Shown here: positions 17,850 to 27,526 of the stretch, in pieces
Numbering within the stretch: position 1 is the first letter of the stretch
How the letters are laid out: the number at the start of each line of letters is the position of its first letter
Origin: Alienimonas californiensis
GTDB lineage: Bacteria; Planctomycetota; Planctomycetia; Planctomycetales; Planctomycetaceae
Assembly (NCBI RefSeq): GCF_007743815.1
Contig: NZ_CP036265.1
Span: 3,304,823-3,368,822, forward strand
Length of the DNA stretch: 64,000 nucleotides
Direction of reading: 5' to 3'
Translations under genes and position numbers: made by a program
The notes under the pieces: generated by a model
Seen by the model: the letters and a program-made list of their open reading frames with translations, nothing else
Database searches by the model: none
What the model was told of the DNA's origin: nothing

Positions 17850-19208
17850 TCACTCCGGGAACCGGTCGAACTTGCCCAGCACGGTCAGGCCGCCCTCGGT
17901 GACGGTGAAGCCCCGGGCCCGGTCGGCTTTGGGGTCGACGCCCACGCTGGCGCCCTCCGGGACCGTGACGCCTTTATCGAGGATCGCCCGCCGCACGACC
18001 GCCCGGCGGCCGACGGTCACGCCGTCCAGCAGCACGCTGTCGGTCACGTGGGCGTAGCTGTTCACCCGAACGCCGGGGCTCAGCACGCTACGTTCGACCC
18101 GCCCGCCGCTGACGATGCACCCGGTGCAGACCAGGCTGTCCAGCGCCACGCCGGCCCGGGGCGGATGGTCGCCGTCGGAGACCTCCTCCGCGAACACGAA
18201 CTTCGGCGGCGGGTAGTTCTCCCGCCAAGTGCGGATCGGCCAGTCCGGGTCGTACAGGTTCAGGTTCGGGGAGACCTGCACCAGATCCATGTTCGCCTCG
18301 TACAGGGCGTCCAGCGTGCCGACGTCCCGCCAGTAGCCGGTGCCCTCGCCGGTGGCCCCGAGGTTGCCGTCGCCGAACGGGTAGGCCCGGACGTGGGAGC
18401 GGGTGATGATGTCCGGCAGAATGTCCTTGCCGAAGTCATGCGAGCTGCCCGGCACGGTGGCGTCGCGGCACAATTCCTCGAACAGGAACGCCGCGTCGAA
18501 GGCGTAGATGCCCATCGAAGCCAGGCAGATGTCCGCCCGGCCCGGCATCGGCGTGGGATCGGCGGGCTTCTCGGCGAACTCCACCACCCGGCGGCGCTCG
18601 TCGATGCCCATCACCCCGAACGACTGTCCCTCCTCCAGCGAGACCGGCAGGCAGCCCACCGTCGCCGCGGCTCCGGCGTTGAGGTGATCGCGGATCAGCG
18701 CCGCGTAGTCCATCTTGTAGATGTGGTCCCCGGAGAGGATCAGCACGACGTCCGGGCGGCTTTGCTCGATCGTGTAGATGTTCTGGTACACGGCGTCGGC
18801 GGTGCCCTGGTACCACTCCTCGCTGAGCCGCTGCTGCGGGGGGAGTACGTCCACCCACTCGTCCAGTTCCCGCGACAGGAACCGCCAGCCCTGGTTGATA
18901 TGCCGGTCCAGGCTGGCGGCCTTGTACTGCGTGAGCACCAGCGCCCGCCGCAGGCCGCTGTTCAGGCAGTTCGACAGGGCGAAGTCGATGATCCGGTAGC
19001 ACCCCCCGAAGGGCACCGCCGGCTTGGCCCGGTCGCGCGAGAGCGGTTCGAGCCGACTGCCCTTGCCGCCGGCGAGGATCAGCACGGTGACGCGCGGCAA
19101 CGCGGCCGGGGCGGCGACGCCGACGCCGGGCGGCGTCGTGGGCAGGCCGGGAACGGGGGGCGAGGAGAGAGTCACCGGGCGGGTCCGTGCCGCTGAGGGA
19201 GGGGGCAA
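17850..19208 (-). CDS. glgC: Glucose-1-phosphate adenylyltransferase
   Basis: The product is 452 residues and makes ADP-glucose for glycogen synthesis. The nucleotidyltransferase domain shows LILAGGKGSRLEPLSRDRAKPAVPFGG, YRIIDFALSNCLNSG and LILSGDHIYKMDY. The C-terminal part is a left-handed beta-helix (GCIVSGGRVERSVLSPGVRV, SVLLDGVTVGRRAVVRRAIL). A 38-residue low-complexity leader precedes the domain; the functional start may be nearer residue 38. It could use glucose 1-phosphate of the kind released by the sugar phosphorylase at 0.5-2.3 kb, though the two are not in one operon. Confidence 0.93.
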   Translation of the reverse strand: MPPPSAARTRPVTLSSPPVPGLPTTPPGVGVAAPAALPRVTVLILAGGKGSRLEPLSRDRAKPAVPFGGCYRIIDFALSNCLNSGLRRALVLTQYKAASLDRHINQGWRFLSRELDEWVDVLPPQQRLSEEWYQGTADAVYQNIYTIEQSRPDVVLILSGDHIYKMDYAALIRDHLNAGAAATVGCLPVSLEEGQSFGVMGIDERRRVVEFAEKPADPTPMPGRADICLASMGIYAFDAAFLFEELCRDATVPGSSHDFGKDILPDIITRSHVRAYPFGDGNLGATGEGTGYWRDVGTLDALYEANMDLVQVSPNLNLYDPDWPIRTWRENYPPPKFVFAEEVSDGDHPPRAGVALDSLVCTGCIVSGGRVERSVLSPGVRVNSYAHVTDSVLLDGVTVGRRAVVRRAILDKGVTVPEGASVGVDPKADRARGFTVTEGGLTVLGKFDRFPE

Positions 19209-19468
19209 ATCGCTGGGAGTGAGCGAATCGCTGCGGGCGCCCCGCCAGCCTACCGCCGAACCGTCCGACCGGCGACGGGCGGCGCCCCTATCTTGCGGTC
19301 GCAGCCGAACCTCCCGGCCGACGAGACCGCGAACCGCCGCGGGGCGGGCCGTGTCCGACCGTCGTCCCGCCGCCAGCGGCGACGATCGGGTCGTTTCGGC
19401 TTGACCGTCCGGAGCGGCGTGATACTCTCCCCGACCCGATCGCTCGCCCCGTGCGGGTCGTCGGCCAA

Positions 19469-19542
<74 letters not shown>

Positions 19543-20042
19543 CTTGTATTGTAGGGTCAAACGGCCCTGAGGTTGGGTACGCTCGCGACTGGGTACGATC
19601 GCCGGGTACGATTTTGCGCGGTTCTCGCGCAGCCACGCCGCGTCGCCCTTCGCGGCGGTCGGCTCGCCCCGTAGAACCGTTATCTTCCGATTTTCCTCGA
19701 CGTGGAGCGGCTCTGTCGGCAGTCGCCGGGGGTTTCTTTCGAGGTGCCGCACCGCGGGCCTCGGTAGTGTTCTCGGGAGCGGGTGCGACAGAGCGCGCTC
19801 GTGCTACGGCAATCGGCCCCAGAGCCTGCCGCCGCCGCGGCCTTCCTCATCGGGCCCGTCGTCGAGTAGGTCCGAAAGTCGGAATTCTGTGTGACGACGT
19901 CGTTGGGCGGCGTCTTCGCGGAAGCCCGCCCCGCTGGCCCGTCGACAGTGCGGATCGCCGAGCTTCTCGTCGGGGCTCGGCCAGCCCGTCTCGCCGCCTT
20001 GTGCTTCGCTCGCGCCTCTTCCCCCGGTTTCCGCCGTCCGCC
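19543..20042. other. 500-nt non-coding stretch downstream of tRNA-Arg
   Basis: No convincing gene was found. It contains three copies of GGGTACG (19575, 19591, 19604) within 36 nt, directly downstream of the tRNA. These could be arm-type binding sites of a lost integrase, but this is speculative. An 83-codon minus-strand frame runs through it and ends in the tRNA; it has no recognisable family. Confidence 0.4.
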
Positions 20043-20960
20043 GTGCCCGTCCAACGAGAGATCGACTTCGACGCCCTCGCCGAAGAACTTCCTGAGGCCT
20101 GGATCGACCATGCTTGGGAAGGGGATCCGCACGTATCCCCTCCGCAGGCCCTCTTCCGGGGACCCGAAGTCCGCGACGCCGCGGGCTACGACCGCATTCC
20201 GCTCGCGGTCGTTCGAGAGTACGGGGCGTGCGCCCTGACGATGGGCGTCCTACGCCGGCATCTGAACGTGGCGGACAATCAGGCCTTCCCGAGCGTGCAG
20301 CGGATCGCAGCCCTCACTGGATATTCTGAACGGACCGTGCAACGCCAGCTCGAGAAACTCCAGGGCCGCGGCGACGGCGAGCCCGGTGAGGGACTGATCT
20401 ACCATCGCGGGTGGCAGGGGGCGAAAGTCTACCGGTTCACTGAGCGGGCATTGGCGGCCTACGCGATCGGTCCCCGCCCGAGCGGCCAGGGACGCGACGG
20501 CTTCGCCGTGCTCCCGCGTTGGGTCTCGCGTTTCGACTGGTCGCCGAAGACTCGGTTGCTGTACGCCTACTTGGTGAGTCGTGTGTGCGCGCTGCTGGCT
20601 CAGTGGCGACAATGCGTGAATGGCGAACTGGACGACGAGCATTCGGATCATCGTTGGCTCCGCCTCGCCCCAGCACTCGACCCGGCGGAAATCGAGGACC
20701 GACTAGAGTTCGCCCCGCAGACGATCATCGCCGGGATCAGACAGTTGCATTGGGATCGGTTGATCTTGGTGCTGCCGAGGTCAGACGAGGACGAGTGGTA
20801 CGGTGAGTATCAGTTCCTCTTGGGGCCGGCTCCGGATCTGAACAATCTGCCGTCAGAGCCGGAAGTTCGCCCGCGCCGCCGGGCGAGGCGGCGCCGCAAC
20901 TTCTTGGAGGGGCTCCTCGACCAGCCGGTCCCACGCCCTCCGGATCACAAGCCCCGGTAG
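20043..20960 (+). CDS. Double-HTH protein resembling a plasmid replication initiator
   Basis: The product is 305 residues from GTG 20043. Upstream codons of the same frame look non-coding, and no Shine-Dalgarno is evident. The first winged-helix domain (about 50-130) has a clear HTH, FPSVQRIAALTGYSERTVQR, followed by a wing. A second HTH-like segment lies near residues 220-245 (EFAPQTIIAGIRQLHWDRLI). Two winged helices in this order recall plasmid Rep initiators, and HTH_36-like domains in mobile elements. It ends in a very Arg-rich tail (PRRRARRRR). A locally AT-richer, 3'-adjacent stretch (about 21050-21190) could be an origin. Alternatives are a transcription factor of an integrative element. 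The Rep role is inferred from architecture only. Confidence 0.55.
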   Translation: MPVQREIDFDALAEELPEAWIDHAWEGDPHVSPPQALFRGPEVRDAAGYDRIPLAVVREYGACALTMGVLRRHLNVADNQAFPSVQRIAALTGYSERTVQRQLEKLQGRGDGEPGEGLIYHRGWQGAKVYRFTERALAAYAIGPRPSGQGRDGFAVLPRWVSRFDWSPKTRLLYAYLVSRVCALLAQWRQCVNGELDDEHSDHRWLRLAPALDPAEIEDRLEFAPQTIIAGIRQLHWDRLILVLPRSDEDEWYGEYQFLLGPAPDLNNLPSEPEVRPRRRARRRRNFLEGLLDQPVPRPPDHKPR

Positions 20961-21525
20961 GCGGGTCGGCGACCGCTTCCGCGACTTGCCCGCTGATCCC
21001 GCTCCCGGATCGAGTGGCGCAACGGTGGCGCGTCCGCTATGCCAACGATTCTGTCCTCCGCCGCGAAAATGGTGTCGTCCACAGCGTAAAAAGTGTCACC
21101 CGAACACCACAAATGAACCCATACCCGAACAGGAGCTTATCTCTAATGCACTTCGCTGCGCTTTGTGGTGGACAGACGGATAGTGTGCTGCCACCCTCGG
21201 TGAGAAACGAGAGAGTCCAACGCATTCGGGGGGACTTGGGGAGGAGGACCAAGGGAGGGGGCGAGGGAATCCGTCGACGCTCTGAAGTCACGGGTTCTAA
21301 GACTTCAGGAGGCGAGCCCGCGAAGACGCGCGACGCGATCGGCGACCGTCAACGCCGTTGCCGGTTTTCTGATTGGCAGGGCAACGCCGCCCGGCTCACG
21401 GGGACGATTGCAGGCGAGCTCAATCGACTCCGACCAGGAGGGCGGGCCGAGGTGGCTTTGCCCGGTGAAACTGGGGCAAGGCTAGAGTCCGCCAAAGTAG
21501 GCGGCGCGAAATTCGGCGCAGCGGA
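20961..21525. other. Non-coding stretch with an AT-richer core
   Basis: No credible gene. Positions about 21050-21190 are visibly less GC-rich than the rest of the window, near 50%. They contain GTCCACAGCG and, about 90 nt on, TTTGTGGTGGACAG, which form a loose inverted pair. The location just after a Rep-like gene makes an origin of replication or an iteron region possible, but no clear iterons or DnaA boxes were identified. Confidence 0.35.
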
Positions 21526-21712
21526 TACGGATGTCGAACTCGCCGCCGACCCGCAGGAAGGCGATCCAGAGGGGAAGGCCTCACGGTTCGTCGGGACCGA
21601 CCCGGGCCTCGGCGTCGTCCGCGAGTACGAGGGCACGATCAGCGGCCTGATCGACGGCACGCCCTACACCGGCGACTTCAAAGAGGTCGCCCACGGACAC
21701 AGCGAAGAATAA
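21526..21712 (+). pseudogene. C-terminal fossil of the metal-resistance lipoprotein found at 44.3-44.8 kb
   Basis: The last about 60 codons before the TAA at 21710 read LAADPQEGDPEGKASRFV, then IDGTPYTGDF and a His-containing end. They align with the C-terminus of the lipoprotein at 44288-44839 (LAADPDAGDPEGKSSRFV, KIDGRSYSGDI, His-rich tail). Nothing in the frames upstream matches the N-terminal part, so only the end of the gene survives. It shows that a second copy of this metal-resistance gene once lay here. Confidence 0.75.
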
Positions 21713-22172
21713 TCGGCAACGTATGAGGGACGATCTCCATCCCGTCCCCGACATTCCCGCCGACCAGCCGGCTTCGTCGGGGGAGTCTTTGCTTCGGAGC
21801 GTTCGATGTGGTGGAGAGCTCTCGTCGCTGGCGGCGGAGGGTTGAAACCAGATGCCCGGCCCCACCTGAACAACGAGTCCTTTCAGTCACTGGTGCGAGG
21901 CGGGCTGATCGGCTCCACCCGCCCGCAGGCGCCGTCGATTGACGAATACATCAAGGCGACCCTCAGCGACGGCCGATGGCGGCTGCGATGCGAACAATCT
22001 CGGAGACTGGGGGCCGCCGACGGGGCGGGGTGACCTAACATACAGCGTGTGCGAGCCGCCCGATGCGGCTTGCTTCGTCCCCGAACTTTCCCCTAAGCAA
22101 ACCGCTACACGGCCTTCCGCGAAGGAGCCCGCTCGCCGCGTTGCCGCCCCCAGCCCGCTGAATCCTGCCCTG
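21713..22172. other. Non-coding leader of the IetAS pair
   Basis: No gene is supported. A small hairpin AGCCGC-CCGAT-GCGGCT occurs near 22054-22070, about 100 nt upstream of the AAA ATPase start. It could lie in the leader of the defence operon. Confidence 0.35.
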
Positions 22173-23168
22173 ATGGCCCGCTCGGACCTACTGCTGTCGC
22201 TGGTGAAGGCCGGCACTGCCGGTGACGAGCGGCAGTTCCGTCGGACGGTCGAGGCGGTCATCGCCGAGGAGCGGGCGAAGAACCACGGGGTCCTCGCCGA
22301 GCGGCTCGACGCCGCCCTGAAGGAGCCGCCGCGGAACGGTCACGCTGCGAACGGCGGGGGCATGATTCCGACCGGGGGACTGCGGACAGGCGGGTCTGAG
22401 GCGGCTCTGTTCGATGAAATCGTCCCGCGGCGGGGGTTCGGGGACCTCGTACTGGGCGACGACGTCCGGCGGGCGTGCAATGAGTTGGTCGAGGAGCAAC
22501 AGCGGGTCGAGCTGCTGCGGTCCTACGGGTTGGAGCCCCGCCACCGCGTCCTTCTCAGCGGACCGCCGGGAAACGGCAAAACGAGCCTCGCCGAGGCGTT
22601 GGCGGACGCCCTGATCGTGCCGCTGCTGCGGGTCCGGTACGATGCCCTGATCGGCAGCTACCTCGGGGAGACGGCGGCCCGCTTGCGGCGGCTGTTCGAC
22701 GTCGCCCGCACCCGCCGCTGCGTACTGTTCTTCGACGAGTTCGACGCGGTCGGCAAAGAGCGGGGGGACGAGCGGGAGGCCGGAGAGATTAAGCGGGTCG
22801 TCAACAGCCTGCTGCTCGCCGTGGACGACATGCCGAGTCACGTCGTGCTGGTCACCGCAACGAACCACTCCGGCCTGCTTGATCGGGCCGTCTGGCGGCG
22901 GTTCGAGGTTCGGCTGGAACTCCCCCCGCCGACGCGGGGGCAGCGGGAGGCGTTCCTGACCGCCGCGTTCGCCCGCATCCGAGTCGCCCGCGGCGGGCCT
23001 TCGCCACAGACGTTGGCTGGCAAGCTGGACGGAGCGAGCTACTCGGAACTGGACGATTTCGTCACCGACATCGCCCGCCGGGCCGTGCTCGCCCAACCGG
23101 ACGCCGACGTGCGGGCGATCGTCCGAGACCGGCTGCGGGACTGGGAGCGGCGGGCGAGACCAGAGTGA
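22173..23168 (+). CDS. ietA: AAA ATPase of an IetAS-type defence pair
   Basis: The product is 331 residues. An N-terminal helical region (1-80, MARSDLLLSLVKAGTAGD) precedes one AAA domain. Walker A is GPPGNGKT (130-137), Walker B VLFFDEFD (184-191), sensor 1 TATN (228-231), and the arginine-finger region WRRF (241-244). The product is followed 39 nt on by a subtilisin-like protease gene on the same strand. This pairing and both N-terminal signatures match the IetAS system, first known from Ti-plasmid stability work and later reported as antiphage. ATG 22173 was chosen because codons further up are compositionally unlike the domain. ATP-driven control of the protease is inferred. Confidence 0.85.
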   Translation: MARSDLLLSLVKAGTAGDERQFRRTVEAVIAEERAKNHGVLAERLDAALKEPPRNGHAANGGGMIPTGGLRTGGSEAALFDEIVPRRGFGDLVLGDDVRRACNELVEEQQRVELLRSYGLEPRHRVLLSGPPGNGKTSLAEALADALIVPLLRVRYDALIGSYLGETAARLRRLFDVARTRRCVLFFDEFDAVGKERGDEREAGEIKRVVNSLLLAVDDMPSHVVLVTATNHSGLLDRAVWRRFEVRLELPPPTRGQREAFLTAAFARIRVARGGPSPQTLAGKLDGASYSELDDFVTDIARRAVLAQPDADVRAIVRDRLRDWERRARPE

Positions 23169-23207
23169 ACGGGCGTCCCGATGCCCGGCGACGGTATGTT
23201 GTTGGGC

Positions 23208-25823
23208 ATGGACGACCGCCCGCTGTTGATCTTCCCAACGCCGACGAAAGCCCCCAAGGCAAAGCGGGGCGGCGGCGGAACGCCTGTTGACCCTCCGAGT
23301 CCAGAGAAGCAGCAGGAACGTCTTCAGGCTCGGTTTGACCAAATCCTTGACGGATTTCGGGGGGCGTCAGCTGACGCCTCAGGGGCGCTGCCCGAGCAAG
23401 TGGTTGTTTTCGAGACGCTTGGCGACAGCGTAGAGAACTTCGCGAAGGCCGCCGCGAACGTGGAGGGGCTGGAGTGGCTCGCTGACCTAGAACGCGAAGA
23501 CGTCCCCGCGGAACATGGCTTTTCGATTGTGGGCGACGAGGATGGCGATGACGAGTTGACTTGTCGGATCTACGGGACGTCTGCGACGCAGGCTGCTGTG
23601 CAAGAGGTCATTCGCCTGTGGGGTCAGTGGCAAGCGAATCCGAACGATCGGGCGGGATCGGGCTTCGGCCCCTTCAAAGATATCTTTATTCACCTGCGGG
23701 ACGTGCGGCGGTGGGACGTGCGAGACCGGCTGGACGACGGCCGGCTACTGGACCGCTGGCGTGAGGAACTGCCCCACCGGACTGGGGAGAAGCTCCGCTT
23801 CGAAATGGAGCTCTGGTACCGGTCGAACGAAGTGGACCGAGAGCGGGCCAAGGCGGACGCGTCTGCCGCGGTACGTACAGCCGGCGGCCGGGTGGTGAAG
23901 ATCGCCCGCGTCGACGGCATTCGCTATCTCGGCGTCTTGGCCGAACTGCCCGCAGAAGGGGTCGAGGAGCTATTGAAGGCGGTGCGAACGGGAAATCACA
24001 CGGACCTCCTGAAGTGCGAGGAGGTAATGTTCTTCCGCCCCCGGCCGCAGACCGGCTTCCTCCCCGGGCCACGGGACGAGGAGACTCGGCGGGAGGTCGT
24101 CGCCGCCGCCGCCGCTGACTCTATTCGCCCGCCTGCGGAGACCGAACCGGTCGTAGCTCTGTTCGATGGCCTGCCGGTTGAAAACCACGACCTCCTCGAC
24201 GGGCGCATCGTCGTGGACGCCCCTGACGGGTGGGGGGACGACTACCCCGCCGAAGCCCGCCGGCACGGGACGGCGATGGCATCGTTGATCCTGCACGGCG
24301 ACCTCAACGATCCGGACCGGGGCGGTCCGCTCCCGACCCCGCTCTACGTTCGCCCAATCCTTAAGGCCTTCGAGACCGGCAGCGACTGGTGCGAAGAGTT
24401 TCCGCGGGACGAACTGATGGTCGACCTGATCCACACCGCGGTGCGTCGGATGAAGGTCGGGGATGCTGAGGACGAAGCGGCGGCCCCGGGGGTGCGGGTG
24501 GTGAATCTGTCGATTGGTGATGCCGATCGCCCGTTCCTACGGGAGATGAGCCCGCTCGCCCGGCTGCTCGACTGGCTCGCGAGCGAGCACGACCTCCTGT
24601 TCGTCGTGAGCGTCGGGAACCACCAGCAGGATATCGAGTTGAACATGACTCGGGCGGAGTGGGAGGGGCTCGTCCCTGGAGATCGGGCCGAGCCCGTCCT
24701 GCGGGCGCTCGAAGAAGACCAGCGGAACCGCCGCCCGATCATGCCAGCGGAGTCGGTAAACGCCGTGACTGTCGGCTCGCACCACTCCGACCACGCTGCC
24801 CCAGTCAAGGGGGACCGACGGGCGGACTGCTTCGCCGACGGCGGGCTGCCGACCCCGCTAGCGTCCGTCGCGGCTGGCCGCGGCCGGGCGGTCAAGCCGG
24901 AGATCCTCATGCCCGGCGGGCGGGCATTTTACACATGCCGGCCTGTTTTGGGCTCGGACCCGGCAGTCCTAACCACTACTGCCAGCCCCCGCGGCCCTGG
25001 TCTGCTGACGGCCGCCCCAGGCGTTCGCCGGGGCGACCTCGGTCACACGGAATACGGGTTCGGGTCCAGCAACGCCGCCGCCCTCGCCAGCCGACTCGCC
25101 GGGCTGGCTCACGAGAAACTCGCGGAAGCGATCGACCCCGACCTCCCGCCGCTGCCGTCGGCGGGGCGGACTGTCCTGTTGAAGGCGCTGCTGGTCCACG
25201 GGGCATCGTGGGAAGGTCAGACTGACGTGCTGGAGCGGGTGTTCGGAGCTGAGTACGAGGGGGAGCATTGGAGCCACTGGGACCGGTTGCTCGCCCGCTA
25301 CCTTGGGTTCGGCTTGGTCAATCCGAACGTGGCGCTGTTCTGCACCGGAACCCGTGTCACCGCGGTCGCCGCCGCGAAACTCGCGGCTGGGGACGCCCAC
25401 GTCTACCAACTCCCGCTGCCGCCCAGTTTCCCCCGATCGAAGATCAGGCGACGGGTGACCGCGACGCTAGCGTGGAATACTCCGATCAACGTGCGGCATC
25501 GGCAGTACCGCAAGGCGTCGCTCTGGTTGAAATGGCCGAACGACCCCCTCCGCGTGCGGGAGAAGGTCGGGCTGGGTGCTCGGGCGGCGGAGTTGGGCAC
25601 CGTCGAACACGTGGAGAGGGCCGGAGATTCCGCCGTCGCCCCGGCGGCGGGAACCTCCCTCACGGTGCAGGTAAACTGCCGGGAGGACGCCGGCGGGCTG
25701 AACAACTCCGTGTGGTACGGCCTCGCCGTCACGCTCGACGTGGCGGAGCCGCTCACCGTCGACCTGTACGAGGAGATGCGGGAGGCCATCGTGAACCGCG
25801 TCCGGCAACCTGTCGCGGCTTGA
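23208..25823 (+). CDS. ietS: Subtilisin-like (S8) protease of an IetAS-type defence pair
   Basis: The product is about 871 residues. The N-terminal 300 residues are an ATPase-partner region of unknown fold, starting MDDRPLLIFPTPTKAPK, which is how family members begin and why ATG 23208 is preferred over 23181 or 23196. The catalytic triad of the S8 fold is complete: D320 in VVALFDGLPV, H353 in RRHGTAMASLI, and S621 in YGFGSSNAAALASRLAG. The Ser motif is GSSNA rather than the canonical GTSxA. No signal peptide is present, so it acts in the cytosol. The protease would be the effector that cuts host or phage protein when released by the ATPase; this is inference from known IetAS biology. Confidence 0.85.
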   Translation: MDDRPLLIFPTPTKAPKAKRGGGGTPVDPPSPEKQQERLQARFDQILDGFRGASADASGALPEQVVVFETLGDSVENFAKAAANVEGLEWLADLEREDVPAEHGFSIVGDEDGDDELTCRIYGTSATQAAVQEVIRLWGQWQANPNDRAGSGFGPFKDIFIHLRDVRRWDVRDRLDDGRLLDRWREELPHRTGEKLRFEMELWYRSNEVDRERAKADASAAVRTAGGRVVKIARVDGIRYLGVLAELPAEGVEELLKAVRTGNHTDLLKCEEVMFFRPRPQTGFLPGPRDEETRREVVAAAAADSIRPPAETEPVVALFDGLPVENHDLLDGRIVVDAPDGWGDDYPAEARRHGTAMASLILHGDLNDPDRGGPLPTPLYVRPILKAFETGSDWCEEFPRDELMVDLIHTAVRRMKVGDAEDEAAAPGVRVVNLSIGDADRPFLREMSPLARLLDWLASEHDLLFVVSVGNHQQDIELNMTRAEWEGLVPGDRAEPVLRALEEDQRNRRPIMPAESVNAVTVGSHHSDHAAPVKGDRRADCFADGGLPTPLASVAAGRGRAVKPEILMPGGRAFYTCRPVLGSDPAVLTTTASPRGPGLLTAAPGVRRGDLGHTEYGFGSSNAAALASRLAGLAHEKLAEAIDPDLPPLPSAGRTVLLKALLVHGASWEGQTDVLERVFGAEYEGEHWSHWDRLLARYLGFGLVNPNVALFCTGTRVTAVAAAKLAAGDAHVYQLPLPPSFPRSKIRRRVTATLAWNTPINVRHRQYRKASLWLKWPNDPLRVREKVGLGARAAELGTVEHVERAGDSAVAPAAGTSLTVQVNCREDAGGLNNSVWYGLAVTLDVAEPLTVDLYEEMREAIVNRVRQPVAA

Positions 25824-25832
25824 CTGCTATTG

Positions 25833-26449
25833 CTAAGCGGGAGGAGCAGGCGCTCGCTTGTCCCGGTACGGGCTGAGCGAAACCCTGTTGCGGACGGCGA
25901 CCTCCGCCTCGGCGATCTTCACGAAGTCGAGCGCCTTCCACCCCGCGTCGGTGAGCGGCATCGACGCGGGGTGGCGGTGACGGTTCCGCCGTGGCAGAAG
26001 GTCTCGATCGTCGTCTTCACCGCCTGCACGGCGACCCCGCGGCCGCGGTAGGCGGGATCGACGGTCACGGCGTCGAGGCACATCAGGCCCTCCCACAGGG
26101 ATTCGATCCCGAGTTCCTCCCTCGGCATCTCCGATTTGTTGTCGAAGACGGCGGCGAACATGTCCGCCAGCCCGTCCGAGTGAGCGTCGCAGACGTCGAA
26201 CAGCGAGAACCGTTCGTCGATCACCCTGCGGGTCTGAACGATGAAGGCGGTCAGCGAACCGACCTCCCGCTCCGCGGCCCCGTCCTCGTCCGGGTAGGGG
26301 CCGAGCTCTTCCCCCTCCGACCCGATGTAGGTGACCACGGCGCCGGCGACGGAGCTGACGTAGTCCGATTCATCGGCGCCCAGGTCTTCGTCCTCGCAGG
26401 CGACGAACAGGCCGTAGCGAACGGCGCATTCGAGCCGGGGGCTGGGCAT
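25833..26449 (-). pseudogene. GNAT acetyltransferase-like gene split by a frameshift
   Basis: Reading minus from ATG 26449 (MPSPRLECAVRYGLFVACED) the GNAT core appears: CLDAVTVDPAYRGRGVAVQAVK, which holds the acetyl-CoA-binding V-x-x-x-x-R-G-x-G pattern. The reading frame then breaks near 25970. After FCHGGTVTAT the sensible sequence continues one frame over as SMPLTDAGWKALDFVKIAEA, ending at 25833. Either the gene is inactive or the assembly has a one-base error there. The product lies convergent to the IetS gene, with 9 nt between stops. It has no signal peptide; the substrate is unknown. Confidence 0.6.
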
Positions 26450-26496
26450 GATCGGCGGCTGGTCAGTTGGGTGCGAGAAGGGGCCGGGGGCGTCGG

Positions 26497-26640
26497 CGCC
26501 AAGCGGCCACCATCCCGCCGTCAGAACCGTCGCACCATCGCCAGCCGCGACGCTGGTCTCCACCATCGCCACCACGCCGGCCTTCACGGCCGCCGGGAGG
26601 TGCGGCCACGCGGCGGCGACGCGGGCGAACCCCCGAGTCC
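26497..26640 (-). other. Possible C-terminal remnant of a mobile-element gene
   Basis: In the same open frame, just upstream of the GNAT start, the stretch VAAAWPHLPAAVKAGVVAMV reads like the C-terminal end of planctomycete recombinase-type proteins, as I recall them. No start, domain or conserved catalytic residues survive. It may be chance or a relic. Confidence 0.25.
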
Positions 26641-26692
26641 GCGGCGATCGTCGAGGCATTAAGCCGAGCCTTGCAGCTCCCTGGTAATACAT

Positions 26693-27526
26693 CGTCCACT
26701 TTGGAAAACGCAGGCGTTCGGCGCGATGCGATTGTTCCGCGGTCGAATAATCCCCCCGAGCTGGACGCCGTGGAAGTCGCCCCAGAGGAACGCTGGTCCG
26801 TATTCTCCTCCTGCCTACCCCAGCAGGTGACGCTCGGTAGGCCGACGCGGTTGTCCGCCGTCATTGGCGAGGCTCGTACGATGGCCGCCGCGGCCGCGTA
26901 CGGAAGGTGAATTGCCGAGTCCTCTGCGACTGGCGGATGCCGGACGAGTTGGTCGGTCTGGTTGGCGACGGGCAAGGCCAAATGGTCAATCTGAGGCACG
27001 CTCGCGTCGACGACGGGGCCACTTAAACCGAGCAAGAACTCCCCGGGATCGCGACCGCGGGATCGGGCACCGAGTCCAATCCGCCTGATGCGTCCGCCGC
27101 ACGCTGATGCGCCCTTCGACAGCGGAGGCTGTTCCGCGCCGGACGTCCGGAAGTCCGAAATTTTGGACGTCGAGGGGGGATCGGTCTCCACGTGTGCGTG
27201 GAGCGTTCCGATGCCGACGAGCCGATTCGACTCGGCGAAGAAAAGTTCGCCGCCCCACGTTTTGGGCGGAGCGTCCGAGTCAATCTAGAAGGAGCCGAAT
27301 CCGGTCCCCGTCCCGTTCGGCAAACCGCCTCCCCAGAGCACTGGCGAAGAGGCGGGATGAGGAGTGGACGCGAACTGGCCCGAAAGCGGGTCCAGTCTGT
27401 CAAACGAAACCGTGAGAATAGACCAGAGGGGGTGGAGACGAACCTGGTGAATTCTGCCCGGCCCCTGGCCGGTGCTCCGACGCCATCCCGAGACGGCCCT
27501 TCGCAGCCTCCCGAGGGGCGACGACC
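26693..27526. other. Non-coding stretch between GNAT relic and IS701 relic
   Basis: No gene is supported on either strand. The overlapping frames are Arg/Pro/Ser-rich high-GC artefacts. One near-perfect 16-bp palindrome, GTCCGAAATTTTGGAC, lies at 27153-27168 and is related to those at 29.2-29.5 kb. Confidence 0.45.

Noticed and set aside
21014..21525. N-terminal part of the frame that ends in the metal-lipoprotein fossil
   Set aside because: It does not align with the N-terminal part of the intact relative and starts inside AT-richer non-coding DNA.
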